In this document: in pieces, positions 39,378 through 47,872 of the stretch
Position numbering within the stretch: the stretch's first letter is position 1
Layout of the letters: every line of letters starts with the position of its first letter
Source: Arthrobacter sp. DNA4
GTDB taxonomy: Bacteria; Actinomycetota; Actinomycetes; Actinomycetales; Micrococcaceae
Reading direction: 5' to 3'
DNA: 64,000 nt
Assembly: GCF_024362385.1 (NCBI RefSeq)
Contig: NZ_CP101466.1
Coordinates: 3,782,001 to 3,846,000, forward strand
The notes under the pieces: model-generated
The model's database searches: none
The model's input: only the letters and a program-made list of their open reading frames with translations
What the model was told of the DNA's origin: nothing
Translations under genes and position numbers: made by a program

Positions 39378-40199
39378 TCAGGTGCCGGCGAGTCCCGTCG
39401 TCGCAACGCCCTTGATGATCTGGCGCTGGAAGAACAGGAAAAGCAGGATCAGTGGCAGGGCCGCGAGCAACGCGGACGCCATGTTCTGGGCGTACTGGAT
39501 GCCGTAGGCGCTTTTGATGGTCTGCAGCCCCACGGGGAGGGTCAGGACGGACCCGTCGTTGGTGGCGATGAACGGCCAGAGGAAGTTGTTCCAGGCGCCG
39601 ATGAACACGAAGATTGCCACGGCCGCGAGGATGGGGCGGGACAGCGGAAGGATGACCTGGAGGAAGATCCGCATCCGGCTGGCGCCGTCCATGACCGCGG
39701 CTTCTTCGAGTTCCCGCGGGATCTGGTCGAAGAACTTCTTGAGCACGAACACCATGGCGGGGTGGATGACCTGCGGCAGGATGATGGCCCAGGAGGTATC
39801 GATCATGTGCAGTGCCACCATTTGGTAGAACAGCGGAATGATCAGGACCGGCGGTGGAACGATGATGGACGCGATGATCACGGTCATCAGGACCTTCTTG
39901 CCCCGGAAGTCGATGCGGGACAGCGCGTAGGCCACCAGCGCTGAGATGACCAGCGTGATCACTGTGATGGCTGCCGAGGTGTACAGGGAGTTCCAGGTCC
40001 AGAGCGGGATGTTGCCGTCCTGGAACACCTTGACGAACGCATCGGCGGTGAAGCCCGACGGCGGGATCCAGCTGATCTTCGGAGCGGCGGCATCAGTTTC
40101 GCTCTTGAAAGCGGTGACGGTTGCCCAGGCGAAGGGCACCATCCAGAGGACGGCCAGCAGGGCGGCGACTGCCAGGACCGCAACGCGGCCGGGGCTCAT
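39378..40199 (-). CDS. ABC sugar importer permease (MalG type), N-terminus probably frameshifted
   Basis: The clear frame gives 273 residues, MSPGRVAVLAVAALL, with six helices and the EAA loop ELEEAAVMDGASRMRIFLQV. A better start is ATG at 40261, right after the upstream permease stop, with AGGAG about 10 nt before it; that ATG reads MATET and then the sense continues in the other frame as PRPVPRRPRGGRNGRR up to MSPGR. The distance 39378-40261 is 3n+2, so one missing base near 40245-40250 would join them into a 294-residue protein. The membrane part is unaffected. It imports arabinosides by context. Confidence 0.85.
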   Translation of the reverse strand: MSPGRVAVLAVAALLAVLWMVPFAWATVTAFKSETDAAAPKISWIPPSGFTADAFVKVFQDGNIPLWTWNSLYTSAAITVITLVISALVAYALSRIDFRGKKVLMTVIIASIIVPPPVLIIPLFYQMVALHMIDTSWAIILPQVIHPAMVFVLKKFFDQIPRELEEAAVMDGASRMRIFLQVILPLSRPILAAVAIFVFIGAWNNFLWPFIATNDGSVLTLPVGLQTIKSAYGIQYAQNMASALLAALPLILLFLFFQRQIIKGVATTGLAGT

Positions 40200-40263
40200 C
40201 CTGCGGCCGTTCCTGCCGCCGCGCGGACGGCGTGGAACCGGGCGAGGGTTTCAGTTGCCATGG

Positions 40264-41244
40264 CTATGCACTCCTGCGGCGGGTGATGAGGAACTGGATG
40301 ACCGAAACCGCCACGATCAGTCCGAAGAAGATGTAGGAGATGGCTGCCGAGTAGCCCAGGCGGTATCCGGTGAAGCCGGTTTCGAAGATGTACTGCACCA
40401 CAGGCCGGGTGGCGCCGCCGGGGCCGCCGGCTGTCATTTGGTAGACCTGGTCGAAAATCTTCAGCGACGCCAGGATCTGGAGGAGCACGATCATCACAGT
40501 GGTGGGGGCCAGCTGCGGCAGGGTGATGGAGAAGAACTGCCGCCAGGCACCGGCCCCGTCCAGCGACGCCGCCTCATAATGCTGGGCGGGGATGTTCTGC
40601 ATCGCCGCCAGGTACAGGAGGAAGTTGAAGCCCACCGTCCACCACAGTGTGGCGATGACGATCGCCCACATCGCGACGCCGGGGTCGTTCAGCCACGCAA
40701 CTTTCGGCAGCCCTATTTTGGCCAGCGAGTCGTTGATCAGGCCCAGCTGGGGGTTGTACATCCAGGTGAAGAACAGGGAGACAACAGTGGAGGCCAGCAG
40801 GTACGGGGCAAAGTAGGAAAGCCGCCACAGCCATTGCGCGGGCAGTCCGACATTGACCAAGGCGGCCATGACCAAGGCAACGACCACCAGCGGGACAGTG
40901 CTGATGACCGTGAAGTAGAGGGTGTTGCCCAGCGAATGCCACATGTCGGAGTCGGCGAGGGCTTCGCTGTAGTTCGCCAGCCCAATCAGGCTGTCGTTGG
41001 CGCCGGTAAGGGACTTGCCGGTCAGGCTCATGTACAGCCCGTAAAGGAGGGGCCAGACGAGGAAGACCAGGAAGAATGCCAGGAACGGGGCGGCAAAGGC
41101 CCAGCCGTTGAGGTTGTCCCGGCTTCCCTGGGAACGGGACCCGGCGGTCCTGGACCCCGCCTGCCTGGACATTCTTTGGCGGGACAGCCCGGGCAGCGGG
41201 CCCGCCGCCCCGTCGTTGTTGTGTGATGTTGCTACGGAACTCAT
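40264..41244 (-). CDS. ABC sugar importer permease (MalF type)
   Basis: A 326-residue CUT1 permease with a Ser/Arg-rich N-terminus and six membrane helices (first: FAAPFLAFFLVFLVWPLLYG). The EAA loop is QHYEAASLDGAGAWRQFFSITLP. ACAGGAG lies 5 nt before the ATG at 41244; the open frame back to 41601 lies within the binding-protein gene and is spurious. The operon order is binding protein, this permease, MalG-type permease, GH51, all on the minus strand. Confidence 0.9.
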   Translation of the reverse strand: MSSVATSHNNDGAAGPLPGLSRQRMSRQAGSRTAGSRSQGSRDNLNGWAFAAPFLAFFLVFLVWPLLYGLYMSLTGKSLTGANDSLIGLANYSEALADSDMWHSLGNTLYFTVISTVPLVVVALVMAALVNVGLPAQWLWRLSYFAPYLLASTVVSLFFTWMYNPQLGLINDSLAKIGLPKVAWLNDPGVAMWAIVIATLWWTVGFNFLLYLAAMQNIPAQHYEAASLDGAGAWRQFFSITLPQLAPTTVMIVLLQILASLKIFDQVYQMTAGGPGGATRPVVQYIFETGFTGYRLGYSAAISYIFFGLIVAVSVIQFLITRRRSA

Positions 41245-41269
41245 TTGGACTCCTGTGTCGCTTGGCGGT

Positions 41270-42604
41270 TCAAACCGGGTTGGGACGGGAAAGCAGGGTG
41301 TTGGTGCGCCGCACGAAGGCATCCCAGCCATCAGTTGCCTTGTCGCGGCCCAGGAGCACGTTCTGCACGGTCTCCGCAAAGTACGTTTGCCAGTCGGAGC
41401 CCGATCCGCTGAACCAGGCCTCCGGGTCGTAGGCGATGATGTCTGCAGCGTTGGCGTAGTGGATCTGGGGCGTGAGTTCGCGGTAGGCCTGGGACTGCAC
41501 CACCGGCTGGTAGGCGGGGATATGTCCTGCCTCGGCCCAGGACAGCGAGCCTTTGAGGATGTCGCTGACGAATTTGTAGACGTCGCGGCGCTTGGCGTCA
41601 TCGACGTTCAGCTGCCGGGGAAGCACGAAGGAATGCGAGTCAGCGTAGGCGGCTTGCGTTCCGAACAGCGTGGGGATGGTGGCGGCGTCAACGGGCAGGT
41701 TTGCCTTCTTAAAGGTGGGAAGCTCCCAGACGCCGCTGAAGAGCATGCCTGCTCCTCCCCGGGCGAATTCCGCGATACCGGTGCTGATGTCGCCGCTTTG
41801 CGCCGCGATGGTGTCATCGAACAGTGAGGTCATGAACTCGAGGGACTCAACGGCGGCCTCGTTGTCGGCCACCATTGGTTTGCCGGGGGTCAGTTCCATG
41901 CTTGCCCCGTGCTGCCGGTAGAGGGTGTAGAAAAGGCGCCACATCTGTGACCCGCTGCCGAGGTACCCGAAGGACAGACCGTGCGCCTGGGTCACTTTCT
42001 GCATTTCCCGCGCGATGCTGATGAATTCCTGCGGGGACTTCGCCTCCTGCAACTGCCCGTTGCTGCCAAGCAGTCCTGCCTTTCCCGCCACGTCACGGTT
42101 GTAGAACATGACAAAGGGGTGCGAATCCAGGGCGATGGAGAAGACTTTGCCGTTGTTTTGGCTCTTGTCCCAGATCCTGGGCGCGAAGCTCTGGCTGGTG
42201 ACCCCGAACTCTGACAACAGGTCCAAGTCCCACGGGTCGATCAGGCCTCCGGGCGCATAGCCGGGAACGCGGCTGGCATGCATGATGGCCAGCTGCGGGG
42301 GACGGCCACCGGCAGATGCCATGGCCAGCTTGGTGTAGTACGGCGGCCCCCAGGCAAGGACGGTCGGGTGCACCTTGAACTCGGGGTTGGCGTCATTCAC
42401 CTTGCTGATCATGTTCTGCATCTTGATGCCGTCACCACCGGAAAGGAGATGCCAGAACTGGATATCCCTGGGGGCCGCCGCGGAGGCATTTCCGCCGCAC
42501 CCGGACAGGGCAGCCGCGGCGAACACGCTTCCCAACGCTGCGGTTCCGGACAACAGCCGGCGCCTTGACAGCTGCCTGCCTTCGAAAAACTCAAACTGCT
42601 TCAC
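41270..42604 (-). CDS. Sugar-binding lipoprotein of ABC importer
   Basis: A 444-residue extracytoplasmic solute-binding protein (family 1). The N-terminus has a twin-arginine-like SRRRLL motif followed by a hydrophobic segment and the lipobox LSGC, so Tat export followed by lipidation is likely. The mature protein shows the usual pattern (IQFWHLLSGGDGIKMQNMI; WSIALD-like hinge FSIALDSHPFVMFYNRDV). It is first in the arabinoside operon; the promoter and operator lie 110-137 bp upstream. Ligand inferred from the GH51 partner: arabino-oligosaccharides. Confidence 0.9.
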   Translation of the reverse strand: MKQFEFFEGRQLSRRRLLSGTAALGSVFAAAALSGCGGNASAAAPRDIQFWHLLSGGDGIKMQNMISKVNDANPEFKVHPTVLAWGPPYYTKLAMASAGGRPPQLAIMHASRVPGYAPGGLIDPWDLDLLSEFGVTSQSFAPRIWDKSQNNGKVFSIALDSHPFVMFYNRDVAGKAGLLGSNGQLQEAKSPQEFISIAREMQKVTQAHGLSFGYLGSGSQMWRLFYTLYRQHGASMELTPGKPMVADNEAAVESLEFMTSLFDDTIAAQSGDISTGIAEFARGGAGMLFSGVWELPTFKKANLPVDAATIPTLFGTQAAYADSHSFVLPRQLNVDDAKRRDVYKFVSDILKGSLSWAEAGHIPAYQPVVQSQAYRELTPQIHYANAADIIAYDPEAWFSGSGSDWQTYFAETVQNVLLGRDKATDGWDAFVRRTNTLLSRPNPV

Positions 42605-42712
42605 CCGTCACTCCTTTGGATGGGTCCGCTGAAAGTCATTTCCGTGCCACAAACGGTTGTTGCTGCCTGTCCGCAGCCACTGTCCCGAAGGACCTGCTGT
42701 GACGCACGCCTC

Positions 42713-42764
42713 ACATTACATCGATGTAATGACTACCGCAATGGAAAATTGTTAGCGTTCTCAA
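42713..42764 (-). promoter_or_regulatory. Promoter and palindromic operator of the arabinoside operon
   Basis: On the minus strand: -35 TTGCGG (42736-42741), a 17-bp spacer, -10 TAATGT (42713-42718). The perfect 18-bp palindrome CATTACATCGATGTAATG (42714-42731) covers the -10 and spacer. A weaker LacI-type site TTGTTAGCGTTCTCAA lies at 42749-42764. Both fit control by the adjacent LacI protein. Confidence 0.75.
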
Positions 42765-42783
42765 AGTGACGCGCCGCTCTCGC

Positions 42784-43818
42784 TTAGGAGCCCGAAGGTG
42801 TGGCAAAAGATGAAGCGTGGGAGGCCGTACTCTCCCGTTCCACGATCCGGTAATCGATGGCCACAACCCGCTGTGGGCCTTCGCGGTCGCCCATGCGTTC
42901 TGTCAGGAGGCGCAATGCCTCCCTGGCCACCTGGCGCTTGTCGAAGGAAACAGTGGTCAGCGATGGCACTGCGTATTGAGCGTCGGCAATATCGTCAAAA
43001 CCGGCAACGGCCACATCGTCCGGAACCCTGATCCCGCGTTTCCACAGCACGCTGAGTGCTCCGATGGCCATGGAGTCAGTGAAGCAGAACAAGGCCTCGG
43101 GAAGCGGGCGCGAGTCAAGATAGGTGGACAGCGCTTTCGCCGCTGTGTCCGGGCTCCATTTTTCGCAGGGGATGATCAGGGAGTCATCCCGGGCAATGCC
43201 AAGTTCTTTGAGTGCCGCATGGTAACCACGGGTGCGGAGGACGGCCGCAGCCGAGCCTCGGCCTTCCGCGGCACCCAACACTGCGATACGCCGCCTGCCG
43301 GTCCTGCCGAGCGCCAGTGTCATGTCGCGGGCGGCGGCGACGCTGTCCACCCACACCCGGTCGGCCAGCTTCTGGGACACTTCCCCAAGCAGGACCACTG
43401 GCGGCAGGGCAACGCCCACTTTGACGGCACTCTCGTCCAGCACCACCGGGTTGAGGATGAGCCCGTCTATCAAGTTGGACCGCGCGCGGGACATCAACTC
43501 GTACTCGCGGGTGGGATCGGACCCTGTCTCCTCGATCTGCACGCTCCAGCCCTGTTCATGGGCTACTTCCACCACGCTGTGCGCAATTTCAGCGGAATAA
43601 GGCGTGCCCAGGTCAGGCAATGCCAGGGCAATGACGCCAGACCTGCCGTTGCGCAATCCCCGGGCTGAGAGGTTCGGGACGTAATCCAGTTCCGCCATTG
43701 CCTGCTCCACCTTGAACCTGGTGGGGCCGCTGACCGGAACAATTCCGTTCATGACGTTCGAAACCGTCTTTGGCGAAACCCCCGCGAGGCGCGCGACGTC
43801 CTTAACCGTTGCGCGCAA
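42784..43818 (-). CDS. LacI family regulator of the arabinoside cluster
   Basis: A 344-residue LacI/GalR regulator: HTH ATVKDVARLAGVSPKTVSNV, hinge YVPNLSARGLRNGRSG, and a sensor domain ending DYRIVERESTASHASS. It is transcribed in the same direction as the GH51 operon but has its own unit; its stop is 180 bp before the binding-protein start, and the operators lie in that gap. The start is TTG at 43818, preceded by AAGGGGG; no nearby ATG fits. The inducer is probably arabinose or an arabinoside. Confidence 0.88.
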   Translation of the reverse strand: MRATVKDVARLAGVSPKTVSNVMNGIVPVSGPTRFKVEQAMAELDYVPNLSARGLRNGRSGVIALALPDLGTPYSAEIAHSVVEVAHEQGWSVQIEETGSDPTREYELMSRARSNLIDGLILNPVVLDESAVKVGVALPPVVLLGEVSQKLADRVWVDSVAAARDMTLALGRTGRRRIAVLGAAEGRGSAAAVLRTRGYHAALKELGIARDDSLIIPCEKWSPDTAAKALSTYLDSRPLPEALFCFTDSMAIGALSVLWKRGIRVPDDVAVAGFDDIADAQYAVPSLTTVSFDKRQVAREALRLLTERMGDREGPQRVVAIDYRIVERESTASHASSFATPSGS

Positions 43819-43880
43819 ACGCGCCCCCTTGCTCCCGGTGTGGCTGTGGTGACGAGTTTATACTCCGGCCCGGCAAAGCA

Positions 43881-44792
43881 TCAGCGCTCGCGCTGGTGGT
43901 CTCCCGCCACGGTCTTGGCTGCCTCGACTTCGAGCATGAGCCTGCCGTCCTCTTCAACCAGGGACGGCTGGTACACGTGCGGCTTGCGCTTGTAGCTCAG
44001 ATAGGCGATGCAGCCGTTGGCCGTCGCCATCTTCTCGAGCATGATTTCGGAACCCGGGACAAGCAGTTCGCCCAGCGGACGGCCCACGGTGTTCTCCTGG
44101 CCGGCCTCGTCACCGAGCTTGCTGGTGTTGCGCTCCTGGACCACCTCCGCGGCGTTGACCCACCTGCCCCACACGCCTTTGCCCTCAAGCAGCGAGGGTT
44201 CCTGGCCAAGAGGCTGGGTGGCGGCGAAGTAGCGGGTGTCGAACCTGCGGTGTGCAAAGTCGGGGCTGCACCAGTTGACCAGTGACTTGAGCAGGTCGGT
44301 CCGCAGGGAGAGCCCGCGCTTTCCCAGCACCTGGGCCAGGGTCTTCTCCTGGTCCGCAACCGCGACGCGCGCACGCATCCATTCGGAGGTCGACGTCGCT
44401 TCGACTGTATTGGACATGTCCGGACCGGCCAGCAGGATGCCGGTTTCCTCGAAGAGCTCCCGGATGGCGCCCACCACGTGGCGCCGCGCCAGCCCGACGT
44501 CGTCCGTTCCCATTTGCTCAGCCCAATGCTGCGGCGACGGGCCCAGCCAACCCATGGGCTCGTCGTCGGACGGGTCAAGGGACCCGCCGGGGAAGGCGAG
44601 GACCCCCAGCGGCGAAGAGCCGGGCCGGTAACCCAGCCACGTCTCCAGGCCGGTGGGGGAATCACGCAGGAGGACTACGGATGATGCGTAACGGGCGGCC
44701 CTGGGGGTCCGCTCGCCGTGTTCGAGCCAGCTTTGTGCTGCCCCTTCAAGATCCTGGGGCAGTGCAAAAAGGCGTCGTGCGAGGTGCGGCAA
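43881..44792 (-). CDS. NUDIX hydrolase, NUDT7/NUDT19-like
   Basis: A 303-residue hydrolase. The NUDIX-type region has ASSVVLLRDSPTGLETWLGYR, FPGGSLDPSDDEP, and an interrupted Nudix helix IRELFEETGILL, the long-insert form seen in NUDT19-like acyl-CoA diphosphatases. The substrate is therefore probably CoA or acyl-CoA, but this is not certain. It starts with TTG at 44792, 15 nt after the RidA gene; no Shine-Dalgarno sequence is visible, so the start is tentative. It converges with nothing nearby and lies downstream of DUF4177 and ridA in a likely operon. Confidence 0.82.
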   Translation of the reverse strand: MPHLARRLFALPQDLEGAAQSWLEHGERTPRAARYASSVVLLRDSPTGLETWLGYRPGSSPLGVLAFPGGSLDPSDDEPMGWLGPSPQHWAEQMGTDDVGLARRHVVGAIRELFEETGILLAGPDMSNTVEATSTSEWMRARVAVADQEKTLAQVLGKRGLSLRTDLLKSLVNWCSPDFAHRRFDTRYFAATQPLGQEPSLLEGKGVWGRWVNAAEVVQERNTSKLGDEAGQENTVGRPLGELLVPGSEIMLEKMATANGCIAYLSYKRKPHVYQPSLVEEDGRLMLEVEAAKTVAGDHQRER

Positions 44793-44807
44793 GGGAAGTG
44801 TCCGGTC

Positions 44808-45341
44808 TTAGCTGAATTCGGCGATCAGCTCGACCTCTACGGGAGAGTCGAGCGGAAGAACGGCAACGCCGACGGCGGAACGTGCGTGCTGCCCGGCGTC
44901 GCCAAGGACGCGGCCCAGCAGTTCCGAGGCGCCGTTGACGACCGCGGGCTGGCCCGTGAACGTCGGGTCCGAGGCGACGAATCCCACAACTTTAACGATG
45001 CGGGTGATGCGGTCAAGGTCCCCGATGACGCTCTTGACGGCGGCCAGTGCGTTGACCGCGCAGACAGCCGCGTAGCGCTGGGCGTCCTCCGGGGAAACGG
45101 TGGGCTCCTCGGCGAACCCTTCCGTACCGGCGGACACCTTGCCCGTAGCTTCGAGTTTGCCGTTAATAAACGGCAGCTGGCCCGAGGTGTAGACGTGGCT
45201 GCCGGAGACGACGGCGGGAACGTAGGAGGCCACCGGTGCGGCAACCTCGGGAAGGGTGAGGCCAAGTTCAGCGAGGCGCTGCTCGACGGCGGATACCGGC
45301 GCCGTTGCGGCGCTGGACTGGGCTTCTGCGGGGGTGCTCAT
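44808..45341 (-). CDS. ridA: RidA family protein
   Basis: A 177-residue member of the YjgF/YER057c/UK114 family; RidA enzymes deaminate reactive enamine/imine intermediates made by PLP enzymes. After about 20 extra residues the domain reads RLAELGLTLPEVAAPVASYVPAVVSGSHVYTSGQLP, with RYAAVCAVNALAAVKS in the middle. The canonical catalytic Arg motif of the IRxxxP type is not obvious (RSAVGVAVLPLDSPVEVELI), as in the longer actinobacterial subgroup, so deaminase activity is not certain. GGGAG lies about 10 nt before the ATG at 45341. It is next to the DUF4177 gene. Confidence 0.85.
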   Translation of the reverse strand: MSTPAEAQSSAATAPVSAVEQRLAELGLTLPEVAAPVASYVPAVVSGSHVYTSGQLPFINGKLEATGKVSAGTEGFAEEPTVSPEDAQRYAAVCAVNALAAVKSVIGDLDRITRIVKVVGFVASDPTFTGQPAVVNGASELLGRVLGDAGQHARSAVGVAVLPLDSPVEVELIAEFS

Positions 45342-45342
45342 G

Positions 45343-45498
45343 CTACTGCTTCTCCCTCTTGAGGTAGGCGACAAGGCCGTTGCCGTCAGGTCCGGGGACT
45401 ACCTGGACGAGCTCCCAGCCGTCCTCTCCCCACTGGTCCAGGATCTGCTTTGTGGCGTGGATGATGAGCGGAATCGTCGCGTACTCCCATTTGGTCAT
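45343..45498 (-). CDS. DUF4177 small protein
   Basis: A 51-residue protein, MTKWEYATIPLIIHATKQIL then DQWGEDGWELVQVVPGPDGN, a typical DUF4177 with the WEY...DGWELV signature. Function unknown. The long open frame to 45849 runs antisense through the PBP gene and is not real. TACGCT (45506-45511) lies 7 nt before the ATG, so it is probably leaderless and may be the head of the ridA-NUDIX operon (1 nt to ridA). Confidence 0.85.
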   Translation of the reverse strand: MTKWEYATIPLIIHATKQILDQWGEDGWELVQVVPGPDGNGLVAYLKREKQ

Positions 45499-45535
45499 GA
45501 GAGAAAGCGTAGCCCTTGCCGGTAAAGTGGAAAAC
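45499..45535. promoter_or_regulatory. 37-bp divergent leaderless promoter pair
   Basis: Minus -10 TACGCT (read on the complement of 45506-45511), 7 nt from the DUF4177 ATG. Plus -10 TAAAGT (45523-45528), 7 nt from the PBP ATG. Only 11 bp separate the boxes, so RNA polymerase cannot occupy both at once. Confidence 0.6.
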
Positions 45536-47866
45536 ATGGCGACTCGCAACAACCCCTTATTCGACACTGCCACCACACTGGGTAAGATCCTTCTTTTCCT
45601 TGGTGTGAGCGCGATTTGCGGTGTCCTCGTGGCGGGCCTGCTGGTCCCTGCCGCCGCCGTCTCCGGCAGCGCGGCAAGCGGTTCCATCGATTTCTTCGAT
45701 TCCCTTCCGGCGGAACTGAAGGTTGATCCGCCGAGCCAGACCACCAGGATCCTGGCTGCCGACGGCAGCGAGATCGCCAGCGTGTACACGGAGAACCGCA
45801 CCAAGGTTCCGCTGGACCAGATTTCACCGAACATGAAGAACGCCATCATCGCGGTGGAGGACAGCAGGTTCTACGAGCACGGCGGCGTGGACACCACCGG
45901 CATCCTCCGCGCGCTGGTCGCCACCGCCCGCGGCAACAAGCAGGGTGCGTCCACCATCACGCAGCAGTACGTCAACAACGTCCTCAACGCCAACCTCGCA
46001 GCCGCCGGCGAAGAGGACCAGATCAAGCTCAATGGCGTCAACAAGGGCGTGGGCGACAAGCTCCGCGAAATGAAGCTCTCCATCGCGCTGGAGAAGGAGT
46101 TCACCAAGGACCAGATCCTTGAGGGCTACCTGAACATCGTGTTCTTCAACCGTGACGCCTACGGCATTGAAGCGGCGTCCCACTACTTCTTCAGCACCAC
46201 CGCCAAGGATCTGACCCTGCCGCAGGCAGCGCTCCTGGCAGGCCTGGTGAACAGCCCCTCCGCCTTCGATCCCATCACCAACCCGGAGAAGTCCAAGCAG
46301 CGGCGTGACCTGGTGCTGGGTCTGATGAAGGACCAGAACAAGATCACCGCGGAGGAATACCAGGCCGCCGTGGCCACGCCGGTGGAGCCCAAGGTGACCC
46401 AGCCGAAGCAGGGCTGCGCATACGCCGCTTCCGCCCCGTACTTCTGCGACTACATCCTGCACCTGCTGGAGAACAACCCGGCTTACGGAGCGGACGTCAA
46501 GGAACGCCAGCGCCTCATCTACGGCGGCGGCCTGACCATCACCACCACCCTTGACCCCAACGCCCAGGCCACGGCCCAGGAGCAGGTCAACGCCGCCACC
46601 GGGGCCAATCCCGATAAGTGGGGCTCCTCGATGGTGTCCGTGCAGCCGGGTACCGGCAAGATCGTCTCAATGGCCCAGAACACCACGTTCCTGCCCGGCC
46701 AGGGCTTTGATTCCCAGTTGAACTTCAATGTGGACAAGCTGGACAAGGACGGCAACGACCTCAACGGCGTTGGCGGCTTCCAGCCCGGATCCACCATGAA
46801 GCCCTTTACCTTCGCTGAGTGGCTCAATGAGGGGAAGACCATGAACACGGTGGTCAACGCAGCCCAGCGCGTGTATCCGCTCAACTACCCGTGGAAGAAC
46901 ACCTGCGGCAAGGTCAACGGCGCGTACAACACGGCGCAGAAGTCCTTGGGCGCAGCGGACGACCTCCAGAACGCTGAGCCGCAGTGGTACCGCCCGCTCA
47001 CCGTCCTTGAGGGCCTCTACAACTCCATCAACACCGTGACGTTCGCGTCGGCGGCCCAGCTGGACTTCTGCGGCATCCAGAAGATCGTCGACGCCGTGGG
47101 CCTGCACAGCGGACTGCCCTCGGCAGACGGCAGCGAGCCGCACCCCAAGGTGGACATGATGACGCTGGGCAACCTGCTCGGTTCCACCCAGACATCACCG
47201 CTCACGATGGCCAGCGCGTTCGCCACCTTCGCGAATGACGGCAAGTACTGCGAACCCATCGCCATCACCTCGGTTGTGGACGCCACCGGCAAGCAGCTCC
47301 CGGCGCAGTCCAGCAGCTGCCGCGATGCCATCAAGCCCGAGGTCGCCCGCGGCGTGAACTACGCGCTTCAGGAAGTCATGAACCGGGGCTCGGGCGCACT
47401 GATCCAGCCGCGGCTTTCCACCAAGACCAGCTTCCCCATCGGCGCCAAGACCGGTACGTCCAACAACAACGGTTCCACCTGGGTTGTTGGCCACACCACC
47501 GGCCTGGCCACCGCCGCCTGGTTCGGTGACCCCCTGGGCGGACAGAGCCGCGCGGGACAGAACATCACCGTCAACGGGAAGTTTTACCAGGGCATCGACG
47601 GTTACATGATCGCCGGGCCGATGTTCTCCAACTTCATGACCAAGATCGCTCCGGCCTACGGGACCAACCCGTTCCCCGCGCCTCCCAGCAACATGATCAA
47701 TGGCACCACCGCCAACACGACGCCTGGACGGACCACTCCCCAGGCAACCCAGGCTCCTGTCCCCGCCCCGCAGGCGACGCAGGCGCCGGTCACCCAGGCG
47801 CCGGCACCGGCGCCCGCCCCCACCAGCAATGGGAACGGCAACGGCAACGGCAAGGGAAACGGCTAA
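45536..47866 (+). CDS. Class A penicillin-binding protein
   Basis: Bifunctional peptidoglycan synthase, 776 residues, with an N-terminal membrane anchor (ILLFLGVSAICGVLVAGLLV). The GT51 glycosyltransferase has E108 in AVEDSRFYEHGGVD. The transpeptidase has S419-x-x-K422 (GSTMKPF), S497-I-N499 and K638-T-G (GAKTGTS). The C-terminal tail is Pro/Ala/Thr/Gln-rich and ends in GNGNGNGKGNG repeats, presumably within the wall. Actinobacterial orthologues are named PonA-type. The ATG at 45536 is probably leaderless (TAAAGT 7 nt upstream). Confidence 0.94.
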   Translation: MATRNNPLFDTATTLGKILLFLGVSAICGVLVAGLLVPAAAVSGSAASGSIDFFDSLPAELKVDPPSQTTRILAADGSEIASVYTENRTKVPLDQISPNMKNAIIAVEDSRFYEHGGVDTTGILRALVATARGNKQGASTITQQYVNNVLNANLAAAGEEDQIKLNGVNKGVGDKLREMKLSIALEKEFTKDQILEGYLNIVFFNRDAYGIEAASHYFFSTTAKDLTLPQAALLAGLVNSPSAFDPITNPEKSKQRRDLVLGLMKDQNKITAEEYQAAVATPVEPKVTQPKQGCAYAASAPYFCDYILHLLENNPAYGADVKERQRLIYGGGLTITTTLDPNAQATAQEQVNAATGANPDKWGSSMVSVQPGTGKIVSMAQNTTFLPGQGFDSQLNFNVDKLDKDGNDLNGVGGFQPGSTMKPFTFAEWLNEGKTMNTVVNAAQRVYPLNYPWKNTCGKVNGAYNTAQKSLGAADDLQNAEPQWYRPLTVLEGLYNSINTVTFASAAQLDFCGIQKIVDAVGLHSGLPSADGSEPHPKVDMMTLGNLLGSTQTSPLTMASAFATFANDGKYCEPIAITSVVDATGKQLPAQSSSCRDAIKPEVARGVNYALQEVMNRGSGALIQPRLSTKTSFPIGAKTGTSNNNGSTWVVGHTTGLATAAWFGDPLGGQSRAGQNITVNGKFYQGIDGYMIAGPMFSNFMTKIAPAYGTNPFPAPPSNMINGTTANTTPGRTTPQATQAPVPAPQATQAPVTQAPAPAPAPTSNGNGNGNGKGNG

Positions 47867-47872
47867 ACACGC

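Noticed and set aside
42698..42715. TGTGA...TCACA as a Crp site before the arabinoside operon
   Set aside because: The half-sites are perfect but the spacer is 8 bp, not 6, and the element lies downstream of the predicted start. I treat it as chance.
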